Of a DNA stretch of 64,000 nt, positions 36,636 to 44,919 are shown one piece after another. Positions within the stretch are counted from its first letter, which is position 1; each line of letters opens with the position of its first letter. A model generated the notes under the pieces. That model had not been told where the DNA came from, ran no database searches, and was given only the letters and a program-made list of their open reading frames with translations. The DNA comes from Nocardiopsis sp. N85 (GTDB lineage Bacteria > Actinomycetota > Actinomycetes > Streptosporangiales > Streptosporangiaceae), in NCBI RefSeq assembly GCF_028882275.1, contig NZ_JARBUT010000016.1, forward strand, positions 89,434 to 153,433, in the 5' to 3' direction. A program made the translations under genes and the position numbers.

Positions 36636-36691
36636 TGACACATCAAGAATAAGGAACGAGTAAGCAACGGGCTCTGCACGGAGATGTGTCA
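36636..36691. promoter_or_regulatory. Inverted repeat TGACACATC / GATGTGTCA with 38-nt spacer
   Basis: A perfect 9-bp inverted repeat encloses 38 nt of relatively AT-rich sequence in a promoter region. It could be paired operator half-sites allowing looping or an RNA stem; nothing else identifies it. Confidence 0.4.
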
Positions 36692-37034
36692 TGGGACACG
36701 TGGTCCGGAAGTGCGAACGGCTCGGGTGGGCGCGCGCGGCCGTTCGTCCGGCCGACCCTCCGCCACAAGGGCTTTTCCGTCTTCCGGAAGGCCGCCGGCC
36801 CGCGGGTCGGATCACGGAAGGGTCACGTGCGGGGGGTGCCGGTTTGACCTGGATCACAGTGCGGTAGACGTAGGTAACACCCGCGCGGAACCCGACCGAC
36901 AGGCCGGACCGCGACGGGCACGCATGTCACAGGGACGTGACCACACCGAATCCCGCGCACGCCGCGGCCTGCGCGCGGACCGACTGCGACCGGAGCACAC
37001 ACGTGTTCCGGTGACTACCCCTGGAAGAGGTGCA

Positions 37035-37196
37035 ATGGGCGAGTTCTTCGCGGAGATCAAGGTCCGGATCAACGAGACCCGCGGTGCGCTCCAGTCGGCG
37101 CAGGCCGCCGGGGACGAGTTCCTCATCGACACCCACACGTCGGAGCTCGAAGACCTGTACCGCATCGCGGCCCGCAACGGTATCGACTGCGCCTGA
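37035..37196 (+). CDS. Small conserved hypothetical protein (53 residues)
   Basis: An ATG at 37035 after AGAGGTG opens 53 codons: GEFFAEIKVRINETRGALQ at the start, then an amphipathic helix-rich sequence ending RIAARNGIDCA. Codon use is strongly G/C-ending, supporting translation. The sequence suggests two helices and no membrane segment. Similar short proteins occur in other actinobacteria, from memory. Function unknown. A 16-bp terminator hairpin follows. Confidence 0.75.
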   Translation: MGEFFAEIKVRINETRGALQSAQAAGDEFLIDTHTSELEDLYRIAARNGIDCA

Positions 37197-37242
37197 GCGA
37201 TCGTCCGGATCCCGAGGGGACCGGAACGACGACCGGACATCG

Positions 37243-37280
37243 AGGGGGGCGCGAGGGGGACGATCCCCTCGCGCCCCCCT
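37243..37280. terminator. Terminator between the small ORF and suhB
   Basis: A 16-bp perfect stem (AGGGGGGCGCGAGGGG and complement) with a 6-nt loop lies between two convergent genes. Confidence 0.8.
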
Positions 37281-37290
37281 TCCGCGCCCG

Positions 37291-38100
37291 TCAGTCCCGG
37301 TCGGCGCCCAGCGGCGCCAGCAGGGCGTCCAAGGCGTCGTACAGCTCCGGGCGGGCGGCGATGACCAGATCGTTGGCGGGAGGACCGCCGTGGAGCCCGC
37401 CCACCCGGACACCGGCCTCGGTGGCGACCAGGCCGGGGGCCGCCCAGTCCCACGGGTGCAGGCCGCGCTCGTAGAAGGCGTCGCAGCGGCCCGCGGCCAC
37501 ACCGGTCAGGTCCACCGCGGCCGAGCCGCCCCGTCGGATGTCGCGGACGAGCGGGGCGACCTCCAGCAGCACCCGGGCCTGCTGCCTGCGGCGCTCGGAG
37601 AAGTATCCGAACCCGGTCGCCACCAACGCCCGGTCCAGCGGTACCGCGGGCGGCGCCTGGAGGGGCTCGCCGTTGCGGCGGGAGCCTCCGCCCAGCACCG
37701 CCTCGTACATCTCGCCTCGCCGGGGGACGTTCACGGCGGCCGCGACGACCGTTCCGTCGATCTCGGCGGCGATCGAGACCCCCCAGTCGGGCTGTCCGTA
37801 CAGGTAGTTGACGGTGCCGTCGATGGGGTCGACCACCCAGCGCACACCGCTGGTGCCGGACTCGTCGCCGCCCTCCTCCCCCAGGATCGCGTCGTCGGGG
37901 CGGGCCGCCAGCAGCCGGGAGCGGATGAGGTCCTCGGTGGCCCGGTCCATCTTCGTGACGATGTCGGTGGGGCTCGACTTGGTGTCGAGCACGGTGACGC
38001 CCGCCTGTCCCTCCGCGGCGAGTTCACCCGCCTCGACGGCCACCCGCACGGCCAGGTCGCGCAGACTCTCGGGATCGGATGTGGTGTGGATGCTGCTCAC
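37291..38100 (-). CDS. suhB: Inositol monophosphatase family protein
   Basis: A 269-residue metal-dependent phosphatase. Family motifs are intact: the metal-binding GEEGGDE, WVVDPIDGTVNY (motif A) and WDWAAPGLVATEAG (motif B). It probably hydrolyses inositol-1-phosphate, supplying inositol for mycothiol and phosphatidylinositol, or another sugar phosphate. The GTG at 38100 is chosen over the GTG at 38139 because it is closer to the conserved N-terminus; both ribosome sites are poor. The position near cutRS and DUF4193 is the conserved actinobacterial one. Confidence 0.9.
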   Translation of the reverse strand: MSSIHTTSDPESLRDLAVRVAVEAGELAAEGQAGVTVLDTKSSPTDIVTKMDRATEDLIRSRLLAARPDDAILGEEGGDESGTSGVRWVVDPIDGTVNYLYGQPDWGVSIAAEIDGTVVAAAVNVPRRGEMYEAVLGGGSRRNGEPLQAPPAVPLDRALVATGFGYFSERRRQQARVLLEVAPLVRDIRRGGSAAVDLTGVAAGRCDAFYERGLHPWDWAAPGLVATEAGVRVGGLHGGPPANDLVIAARPELYDALDALLAPLGADRD

Positions 38101-38470
38101 TGCTCCGCTCTCAGGTTCGGGTGTGGAATCCGACCGCACTCTACGCCGCCGAAGAGACGGCCGGATGAATCACGGCCCCACCCCCGCCGTCGAGGTCTGC
38201 ACGGACCGGGTCGGCGGGTCGTCGGGACCCCGTCGACGCGGGTCTCCGGGGTGTGGTCCACGGTGGGAGGGGCGAGCGGGCACGGGGCGCCACGGCCGAG
38301 GTGCGGCCGTGGTCCTTCGCCGTCGCGCCGCCGACGGTGCGCCGGGCGCACGACGACGCGGTCCGCCCCGACTCCGCGGTGGACACGGCGCCGGCCTCCT
38401 GGGCGTACGACCGGCGCCCCGGGGCGTCCCCGCGCACGGCGGAGACGTCCCGGGGCCCACCGCACCCGGC
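38101..38470. other. 370-bp stretch without a confident gene
   Basis: Between suhB and the S9 peptidase, both on the minus strand. Several frames stay open because of base composition, but none has a ribosome site, family motif or convincing start. It should contain the suhB promoter. No strong hairpin was found after the peptidase stop. Confidence 0.4.
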
Positions 38471-40507
38471 TCAGAGCAGTTCGGGCTTGGCCCACTCCTT
38501 GCCGTGGACGTGGTGCTCCAGGAACGCGAAGACCGTCTCGTACCAGATCTGCGCGTTGCCCGGCGTGAGGATCCAGTGGTTCTCGTCCGGGAAGTAGAGG
38601 AACTTGGCGTCGACCCCGTGGAGCAGCAGGTCGCGCCACAGGCGCAGCCCCTCGTTGATGGGCACCCGGTAGTCCTTGTCGCCGTGGATCACCAGCATCG
38701 GCGTGACGATCTTGTCCGCGTGCAGGTGCGGCGAGTTGAGCAGGTACCGTTCCGGCTGCTCCAACGGGGTGCCGAACTCCCGCTCCCACACCGGCGGGTA
38801 GTCGGTGGCGCCGTTGAACGCGTCCAGCCCCCACAGGGAGGCGTGGGAGACGATGGCCTTGAACCGGTCGGTGTGCCCGGCGATCCAGTTGGCCATGTAC
38901 CCGCCGAAGGAACCGCCCATCATGGCGGTGCGTTCGGCGTCGATGTCGTCACGGGCCTCGGCGGCGTCGGTGATCGCCATGATGTCGGCGAACACGCGCG
39001 GCCCCCACCGGCCCCAGGCCCGGCGCAGCATGTCCTGGCCGTACCCGGTGGACAGGGCGGGGTCGGGCAGCAGGACGGCGTAGCCCCGGGCGGCCAGGAT
39101 CCACGGGTTCCACCTCCACGACCACCCGTTGAAGCTCATGTACGGACCGCCGTGCACCCACAGCACCAACGGAGCGGGCGCCTCGGCGGAGGCCTCCTCG
39201 GGCAGCACCAGCCAGGATCGGATGCGGGCGCCGTCGTCGGCGGTGGTCTCGATCTCGGTGAGGGTGCCGGGCATGGTCGGCGCGGAGCCCGGGGTGCGCA
39301 GGTGGACGGGGGCGCCGTCGGTGGCGTCGGCGTCCAGGCGCACCGGGGCGGGCGGGGCGTCCCAGGCGTCGCGCAGCGCGTACACGTACCGTCCGTCGGG
39401 GGACGGGTTGAGTTCGCTGTAGGCGCCGTGGTCACCGGTGATCCTGGTGACGGAGCCCTCGGCGAGGTCGGCGCGGAAGACGGGGCGGCGCCCGTTCTCG
39501 TCGGCGACGAAGAACAGCGACCGCGAGTCGGCGGACCAGGCGGTGCCGCGCTGCCACAGTTCCAGGCCCGGGTGGACGGGGGAGGTCTCGCCGGTCTCCC
39601 GGTTCAGGACCCACAGCTGGTACTCGCGGGGCTCGCCGTCGTAGTGCCCCTCGGATCCGCGCGTGTAGGCGACCAGACGGCCGTCCGGGGAGACCAGGGG
39701 CGATTCGAGGTCGGTGTCCTCCTCACTGAGCAGGACGGTGCGCTCGGCGGTGGCGACGTCGATGGCCACCAGGTCGCACCGGTGGGCGCCGCCACCGGTG
39801 GGCGTGTTCCAGGTGGTGATGAGGACCGTGCCGTCGGGGGTGAGGGAGACCTCGGCGTTGAGCAGGGCCTTCCCTGCGTCGGAGGTGAGGTCGCGGGCCT
39901 CGGCCGGGCCCGTCTCGTCGTCGGCGGGCGGCTCGATGACGAAGAGGCGGGGGTGGTCGGGGCCGATGTCGGAGTCCCAGTGGCGGATGGGCAGCGATTC
40001 GTGCAGGATCGCGCTGACCCCGGCCTCTTCGCGGGCCTTGCGGGCCTCGGCGTCCTCCTCCTCGTCACCGCTGCCGGGCAGGGTGTCGGAGGTGAACGCG
40101 ACCAGCCCGGAGTCGCGGGCGACGGTGAAGGAGCCGACACCGCCCGGGCGGGCCGCCACCCGACGGGCCTCGCCGCCGGTCGCGGGCAACAGCCACAGGG
40201 CGGACTTCGGCTTGTCCTCGGGCTTGGTGTCGGGGTCGGGGCGACCGGTCGTGAACAGGACCGAGCCGTCGGGGAGGAAGTCGGCGCCGCTCTCGCCCTT
40301 GGCTCCACGGGTGAGGCGTCGGGGGGCGTCACCGCCCTCCGCCTCGGGAAGGACGTCGATCTCCCACAGGGCACTGCGGAAGGACTTGGCATCGTGTGCG
40401 ATGCCGCTGACGGGCGCGACCAGACGGGTTCCGTCGGGGGAGAGGCGCAGCCCGTTGACGCGCCGAAGGCGAACGTATTCCGGCAGTTCGTACCAGGAAC
40501 GGACCAA
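38471..40507 (-). CDS. S9-family serine peptidase (prolyl oligopeptidase / acylaminoacyl peptidase type)
   Basis: A 678-residue cytoplasmic peptidase. The N-terminal two-thirds is a beta-propeller with repeated xLSPDG / SPDGR blades. The C-terminal alpha/beta-hydrolase domain has VLWVHGGPYMSFNGW, the nucleophile GGSFGGYMANW, the acid HGDKDYRVPI and the catalytic His in DENHWI. No signal peptide. It cleaves short peptides or removes N-terminal acyl amino acids. The TTG start at 40507 is supported by AGGAG 8 nt upstream and by the family-like N-terminus; no ATG or GTG lies nearby. Confidence 0.93.
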   Translation of the reverse strand: MVRSWYELPEYVRLRRVNGLRLSPDGTRLVAPVSGIAHDAKSFRSALWEIDVLPEAEGGDAPRRLTRGAKGESGADFLPDGSVLFTTGRPDPDTKPEDKPKSALWLLPATGGEARRVAARPGGVGSFTVARDSGLVAFTSDTLPGSGDEEEDAEARKAREEAGVSAILHESLPIRHWDSDIGPDHPRLFVIEPPADDETGPAEARDLTSDAGKALLNAEVSLTPDGTVLITTWNTPTGGGAHRCDLVAIDVATAERTVLLSEEDTDLESPLVSPDGRLVAYTRGSEGHYDGEPREYQLWVLNRETGETSPVHPGLELWQRGTAWSADSRSLFFVADENGRRPVFRADLAEGSVTRITGDHGAYSELNPSPDGRYVYALRDAWDAPPAPVRLDADATDGAPVHLRTPGSAPTMPGTLTEIETTADDGARIRSWLVLPEEASAEAPAPLVLWVHGGPYMSFNGWSWRWNPWILAARGYAVLLPDPALSTGYGQDMLRRAWGRWGPRVFADIMAITDAAEARDDIDAERTAMMGGSFGGYMANWIAGHTDRFKAIVSHASLWGLDAFNGATDYPPVWEREFGTPLEQPERYLLNSPHLHADKIVTPMLVIHGDKDYRVPINEGLRLWRDLLLHGVDAKFLYFPDENHWILTPGNAQIWYETVFAFLEHHVHGKEWAKPELL

Positions 40508-40664
40508 GGCAGTTACTCCTGAGAGGGGTGGATTCGTGATCTGCGTCGAACCCTATCCGCTCAGGGTGTCAGCGGTGTTTACCGAGGTGTCGGACAACGG
40601 CCCGGGGCGTCGCCGCCGGCCGGGGGCTGGGAGGTGTCCCACCGGCCGGTGCGCGGGGCGCCCG

Positions 40665-41687
40665 TCAGCCCCGGGAGGGGCACTGGGCGCACGCCGGCAG
40701 GCCGCCGCCCCGACACCCCGCCCCGTCGCCTTCGGTGTACTCGCGGACCAGGTCGGAGACCATGGCCACGAACGCCGGGTGGGTGCCGGGGCTGAGGGCG
40801 CGCTCGTACCCGATGCCGAGTTTCCGGGCGGTCTCGCGGGCCTCCACGTCCAGGTCGAACTTGACCTCCATGTGGTCGGAGACGAACCCGTGCGGGATGA
40901 CGACGACGGCGGGCACGCCCTCCTCGGCCAGCTCCTCCATGCGGTCGTTGACGTCGGGCTCCAACCAGGGCTGACTCGGCGGGCCGCTGCGGCTCTGGTA
41001 GACGACCTCGAAGGGGTACTCGCGGTCGAGTCGGTCCACGACCAGGCGGGCCACCCGGGCGAGCTGGGCGCCGTAGGCGCCGTCGGGACCGAAGCCCAGC
41101 TCGGGGCCGCCGCTCTCCTGGGCCATCGCCGTGGGGATGGAGTGCGCGGAGAACAACAGGCGCACGCCCTCGCGCTGCTCGGCGGGGAGCGCGTCCAGGG
41201 CGTCGCGGGTGTGCTCCACCAGGGGTTCGATGAACCCGGGGTGGTCGTGGAAGGGGCGGATGAGATCGATCTCGGGCGCGTCCTCGCCCAGGGCCGCGCG
41301 GACGCGGTCGATGTCCTCCAGGTAGGCGGTGCGGCTCGACCAGTTGCAGTAGGCGGAGGTGGGCAGGGCGAGCACGCGCCGCACCCCGTCCTCCTTCATC
41401 CGGGCGAGGGTGTCGGTGAGCATCGGGGCCCAGAAGCGGTTGCCCCAGTGGATCGGCAGGTCGATGCCGTCCTCGTCGAACCTCGCGGTGATGGCGGCGA
41501 GCAGGTCCCGGCACTGCTGGTTGATCGGGCTCACCCCTCCGAAGAGGAAGTAGTGCTCACCGACCTCCGCGAGCCGCTCGCGCGGGATGTTGCGCCCGCG
41601 CGTGACGTTCTCCAGGAACGGGATGACCTCGTCCTCGCCCTCCGGGCCACCGAAGGAGATCAGCAGAAACGCGTCGTAAGGCCTCAT
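40665..41687 (-). CDS. hemH: Ferrochelatase (coproporphyrin III type, [2Fe-2S])
   Basis: A 340-residue enzyme inserting iron into coproporphyrin III in the Gram-positive haem pathway (also called CpfC). The N-terminus is AFLLISFGGPEGEDEVIPFL, the metal-site His lies in FSAHSIPTAM, and VVVIPHGFVSDHMEVKFDLD is the conserved C-terminal motif. The last 20 residues have Cys residues in GAGCRGGGLPACAQC, which with an internal Cys (SAYCNW) fits the 2Fe-2S cluster known in actinobacterial ferrochelatases. The ATG at 41687 is chosen. It is divergent from the flavoprotein gene at 41832. Streptomyces also keeps hemH near suhB. Confidence 0.94.
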   Translation of the reverse strand: MRPYDAFLLISFGGPEGEDEVIPFLENVTRGRNIPRERLAEVGEHYFLFGGVSPINQQCRDLLAAITARFDEDGIDLPIHWGNRFWAPMLTDTLARMKEDGVRRVLALPTSAYCNWSSRTAYLEDIDRVRAALGEDAPEIDLIRPFHDHPGFIEPLVEHTRDALDALPAEQREGVRLLFSAHSIPTAMAQESGGPELGFGPDGAYGAQLARVARLVVDRLDREYPFEVVYQSRSGPPSQPWLEPDVNDRMEELAEEGVPAVVVIPHGFVSDHMEVKFDLDVEARETARKLGIGYERALSPGTHPAFVAMVSDLVREYTEGDGAGCRGGGLPACAQCPSRG

Positions 41688-41817
41688 GGACCTTATGAAA
41701 CCAGCTCCGCGGGACCTCTCCACGGCACCCCCCGGTCAGCACCGCTGTGGTGTCGGCCTCGCCCGGACCAGGACCTTTCACCGCACTTCTCCTCTGTTCA
41801 GAAAAGTGACCGGCGAG

Positions 41818-41823
41818 TAATGT
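41818..41823 (+). promoter_or_regulatory. -10 box TAATGT for the lactone oxidase gene
   Basis: TAATGT ends 8 nt before the ATG at 41832, and TTCAGA at 41797-41802 is a possible -35 with a short 15-bp spacer. Transcription would start at or next to the ATG, giving a leaderless mRNA. Confidence 0.4.
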
Positions 41824-41831
41824 CGCCTGTC

Positions 41832-43130
41832 ATGACAGATGTGTTGTGGCACACATGGGCGGACACCCATCAGGCCCGTCCCAAGCGCACCGCCTCCCCC
41901 AACGACACGCCCGAGGTCGTCGCGGCCGTGACCTCGGCCGCCGCGGACGATCTGCGGGTCCGCATGGTCGGGTCGGGACACTCCTTCACCGACGTGGCCG
42001 TCACCGACGGACTGCTGCTCTCCCCCACCTCCCTGACGAAGGTGCGCTCGGTCGACCCGGAGGCGGGCACCGCCACCGTCGAGGCGGGTCTGCCGCTGTG
42101 CGACTTCAACGAGGTACTGGCCGGGCACGGGGTGGCCCTGGCCAACATGGGCGACATCGCGGTGCAGACCATGGCCGGGGCGGTGCAGACCGGCACGCAC
42201 GGCACCGGTCGGGACGCGGGCGGCCTGGCGAGCCAGGTGGTCGGCCTGGAGATGGTGCTGGCGGACGGTTCGGTGGTGGCCTGCTCGGCCGAGAGGGAAA
42301 CGGAGCTGTTCCACTCCGCCCGGGTGGGCCTGGGCGCGTTCGGTGTGGTCACGGCGCTGACGATGGCGGTACGCCCGTCGTTCCTGCTGCACGCCCGTGA
42401 GGAACCGATGCCGCTGGACGAGGTGCTGGAGCGGCTGCCGGAGCTGCGGTCCGACAACGCCCACTTCGAGTTCTTCTGGTTCCCCCACACCGGCAACACC
42501 AACACCAAGCGCAACAACATCAGCGCCGGTCCGGCGCGACCGCTGTCGCGCTTCAAGGCGTGGCTGGACGACGATTTCCTGTCCAACACCCTGTTCGACG
42601 GCGTCAACCGGGTGTGCCGCCGCTTCCCCGGCACGGTCCCGACCGTGAACCAGATCAGTTCGCGCGCGTTGTCGGCGCGCACCTACACCGATGTGTCGTA
42701 CAAGGTGTTCGCGTCGGTGCGGGACGTGCGGTTCGTGGAGATGGAGTACGCGATCCCCGCCGAGCACCTGGTGGACGTGCTGCGCGAGGCCCGCCGGATC
42801 GTGGACCGGGGCGACCACAGGGTGAGCTTCCCGGTGGAGGTGCGGTTCGCCCCGGCCGACGACGTGTGGCTGTCGACGGCCTACGGGCGCGACACCGCCT
42901 ATGTCGCGGTGCACATGTACAAGGGGACGCCGTACGAGGCGTATTTCGCCGATCTGGAGGCGGTGTTCACGTCGGTGGGCGGGCGACCGCACTGGGGCAA
43001 GATGCACACGCGGGACCGTTCCTACCTGGAGACGGTGTACCCGCGTCTGGGCGAGGCCCTGGCGGTGCGCGACCGGGTGGACCCGGACCGCCGGTTCGGG
43101 AACGACTACCTGGACCGGGTGTTCGGCTGA
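41832..43130 (+). CDS. FAD-linked D-arabinono-/L-gulono-1,4-lactone oxidase family protein
   Basis: A 432-residue VAO/PCMH-family flavoprotein. The FAD domain has RVRMVGSGHSFTDVAVTDG (the His that often carries FAD covalently lies in GHS) and AVQTGTHGTGRDAGGLAS. The C-terminal lactone-oxidase domain has HTRDRSYLETVYPRL and FGNDYLDRVFG. Such enzymes oxidise aldonolactones or sugar alcohols. ATG 41832 is used; ATG 41820 in the same frame is an alternative. A probable leaderless start and a strong terminator frame it as a single-gene unit. Confidence 0.9.
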   Translation: MTDVLWHTWADTHQARPKRTASPNDTPEVVAAVTSAAADDLRVRMVGSGHSFTDVAVTDGLLLSPTSLTKVRSVDPEAGTATVEAGLPLCDFNEVLAGHGVALANMGDIAVQTMAGAVQTGTHGTGRDAGGLASQVVGLEMVLADGSVVACSAERETELFHSARVGLGAFGVVTALTMAVRPSFLLHAREEPMPLDEVLERLPELRSDNAHFEFFWFPHTGNTNTKRNNISAGPARPLSRFKAWLDDDFLSNTLFDGVNRVCRRFPGTVPTVNQISSRALSARTYTDVSYKVFASVRDVRFVEMEYAIPAEHLVDVLREARRIVDRGDHRVSFPVEVRFAPADDVWLSTAYGRDTAYVAVHMYKGTPYEAYFADLEAVFTSVGGRPHWGKMHTRDRSYLETVYPRLGEALAVRDRVDPDRRFGNDYLDRVFG

Positions 43131-43182
43131 TCGACCACCGCCCGCGACCGGCCGCGACGGAACGTCTCCGGCTCCCGGGGAA

Positions 43183-43225
43183 CGCGCGAGGCGGGTCCCA
43201 CCACCGGTGGGGCCCGCCTCGCGCG
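43183..43225. terminator. Terminator between the lactone oxidase and the membrane protein gene
   Basis: A 20-bp stem with one G-T pair and a 3-nt ACC loop lies between two convergent genes. Confidence 0.75.
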
Positions 43226-43298
43226 CGGACAGACCCCCACGGTCGCCGCGCGGTGACGTCGGTGTCGGGCGCGGGGCCCGCTCGCGCGGGAGGCCGGA

Positions 43299-44333
43299 TC
43301 AGCCGACGGAGGCCGCGGGCGGGGGAACGGCGTTCTCCGTTCCTCCGGAGCCCTGGTCCCCGGTGCCGGACTCGGGCTGCGGTTCGCCGGTGCCCCGGCC
43401 CTCCTCCTCTTCCGCCGGTGGCGGGGTGGTGGTGCCGCCCTCCGGCGTCTGCGCGCCCGGGTCGGTCTGCTCGCCGTCCTCGGTCGGCGGCGCGGTGCCG
43501 TCGGTGTCGGGCGCGGGTTCGGTGGCCCCGTCCGTGGGCCCCTCGGGCGTCCACCCGGTGACGTCCTCCTCCGGGTCTCCGTCGGTCCCCTCCTCGGTCC
43601 CGGTGTCCGTTCCGTCCTCCTGGGTCGAGGACACCGAGGCGTCACCGCCGAACAGGGTGGGCGAGGTGGACTCGTCCTGCCCTTGCGTCCACGCGGTCAA
43701 GGAACGCCCGGTGAACAGCTCGAACACCAGAATGGCCAGCATGACCAGGGCGAACACGACAGCGGCGAACACCAGGCGCCGTCCGCGACGGACCGGCGGG
43801 GCGTCTCCGGACCCCGGCCCGTCCGGGTCCTCGTGGACGACGGTCGCGCCACCCCTGGCGTCGTCCTCCCCGAACGCTTCGAAGCGCCCGGTGGGGTCCT
43901 CCAGGCCCTGGACCGGCAGGGCCATGGTGCGGGTGGCGTCGAGGTCTTCGGGCAGGCCGGGGATCGGTCCGGTCGGCGGCACACCGGGGATCGGACCGGT
44001 GCCCGGCGGGTCCAGCGGGTGGGCGCCGGGACGGGGAGAACCGGTTCCCGTGGGGTCGGTGTACCTGACGGTCTTCTCCGCGAACTGACGGGCCTGGGTG
44101 CCGCTGCGGGAGAACCACTCTTGGAGGAAGGGGCTCGCCAGGGTGCTCAAGGTGGCCATGACCGCGGCCCCGATGACCGTCCCGTAGACGTTGAGGTAGG
44201 AGGCGGCCGTGGCGGCGGCGAGGGTGGCCGCGCCCGCCCCCGCGACCTGGGACAGGCTCAGATCGACGCGCTTGCTCTCGGGTTTCTCATCCTCCTCCGC
44301 CTCCTGATCGTCGTGGTACTCGGTCCGCCCCAT
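43299..44333 (-). CDS. Hypothetical membrane protein with disordered acidic C-terminus
   Basis: A 344-residue protein from ATG 44333. The N-terminus is charged, followed by a hydrophobic region (VAGAGAATLAAATAASYL, VYGTVIGAAVMATLSTLA), then a Pro/Gly-rich segment with repeated GTGPIPGVPP-like motifs. A clear TM segment LVFAAVVFALVMLAILVFEL follows, and then an acidic Thr/Glu/Pro/Gly-rich tail of about 110 residues, presumably outside the cell. The first hydrophobic region resembles a widespread actinobacterial module of unknown function. It is divergent from sepH. No enzyme motif. Confidence 0.72.
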   Translation of the reverse strand: MGRTEYHDDQEAEEDEKPESKRVDLSLSQVAGAGAATLAAATAASYLNVYGTVIGAAVMATLSTLASPFLQEWFSRSGTQARQFAEKTVRYTDPTGTGSPRPGAHPLDPPGTGPIPGVPPTGPIPGLPEDLDATRTMALPVQGLEDPTGRFEAFGEDDARGGATVVHEDPDGPGSGDAPPVRRGRRLVFAAVVFALVMLAILVFELFTGRSLTAWTQGQDESTSPTLFGGDASVSSTQEDGTDTGTEEGTDGDPEEDVTGWTPEGPTDGATEPAPDTDGTAPPTEDGEQTDPGAQTPEGGTTTPPPAEEEEGRGTGEPQPESGTGDQGSGGTENAVPPPAASVG

Positions 44334-44919
44334 GCGGCCGCCCCCTTTCGTGTTCCGTTCCGTCCGGAGGGCGCGCGACACGGCGCGCCGCGCTCCGGAA
44401 CGGGCGTGTGTCGGGCCATGTGGCCCCATACGCCCCAAAGTTCACATTCGACTCATGTACGGATAACTCAGGCTAAGGGCGACAGGGTTCCGATAACGCC
44501 ATCAATAAAGATTGATCACTCTCCGATGGCCACCGGCGTGTCGAGTTGCGTCCGAGAGAATCCCCATACCCCTGGAAGCGACCGAGATCGGAGTTTTTCC
44601 CAGACCTGGGGCGATTCGGGAGGCGCGGGATACCATCACGGCGGAGCCTTCGCACGGGAACGACGACATTTCCCCGTGATCGCTCCCGGTCGTGGAAGGG
44701 CCGACGTGCCAAGATTGGCAAAGGAAGCGACCGTGAGGACCCCGGGAGGGCCCGGGGCGCTCCCGACCGTGGACCGGTGCGCCACGGGCCGGGAGGCGGG
44801 CACACATGTTCGGGCGCGCCGGGCACGGTAGTGGCCGAACCGTTGTCGGCCGACCAGACTTGGAGAACGCGGGGATCGGTCACACGACCTGCCCTCGACG
44901 GGACGCGAAAGGGAGGGCG
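44334..44919. promoter_or_regulatory. 586-bp divergent promoter region upstream of sepH
   Basis: No gene recognised. The left third is unusually AT-rich and contains the inverted repeat ATCAAT-AAAG-ATTGAT at 44501-44516, a possible operator or a small terminator-like stem. The promoters of sepH (plus) and the membrane protein (minus) must lie here. Exact boxes could not be fixed. Confidence 0.45.

Larger units (their letters stand above)
36350..37034. other. 685-bp intergenic region upstream of the two-component operon
   Basis: No convincing gene. It holds the divergent promoters of the response regulator (minus) and the small 53-residue gene (plus). Two regulatory-looking elements, at 36463-36478 and 36636-36691, are listed separately. 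Confidence 0.5.

Noticed and set aside
38141..38437. A minus-strand frame of about 98 codons between suhB and the S9 peptidase
   Set aside because: Weak start, low-complexity product and no recognisable domain; it may be a chance frame in GC-rich DNA.
40508..40570. CTGAGAGGGG followed by GAACCC, resembling part of a TPP riboswitch
   Set aside because: It lies on the strand opposite the only nearby gene, and the other conserved TPP elements are missing.
43299..44333. Anti-sigma or sortase-anchored role for the two-hydrophobic-region protein beside sepH
   Set aside because: No zinc motif, no LPXTG and no signal peptide were found, so it is left as hypothetical.
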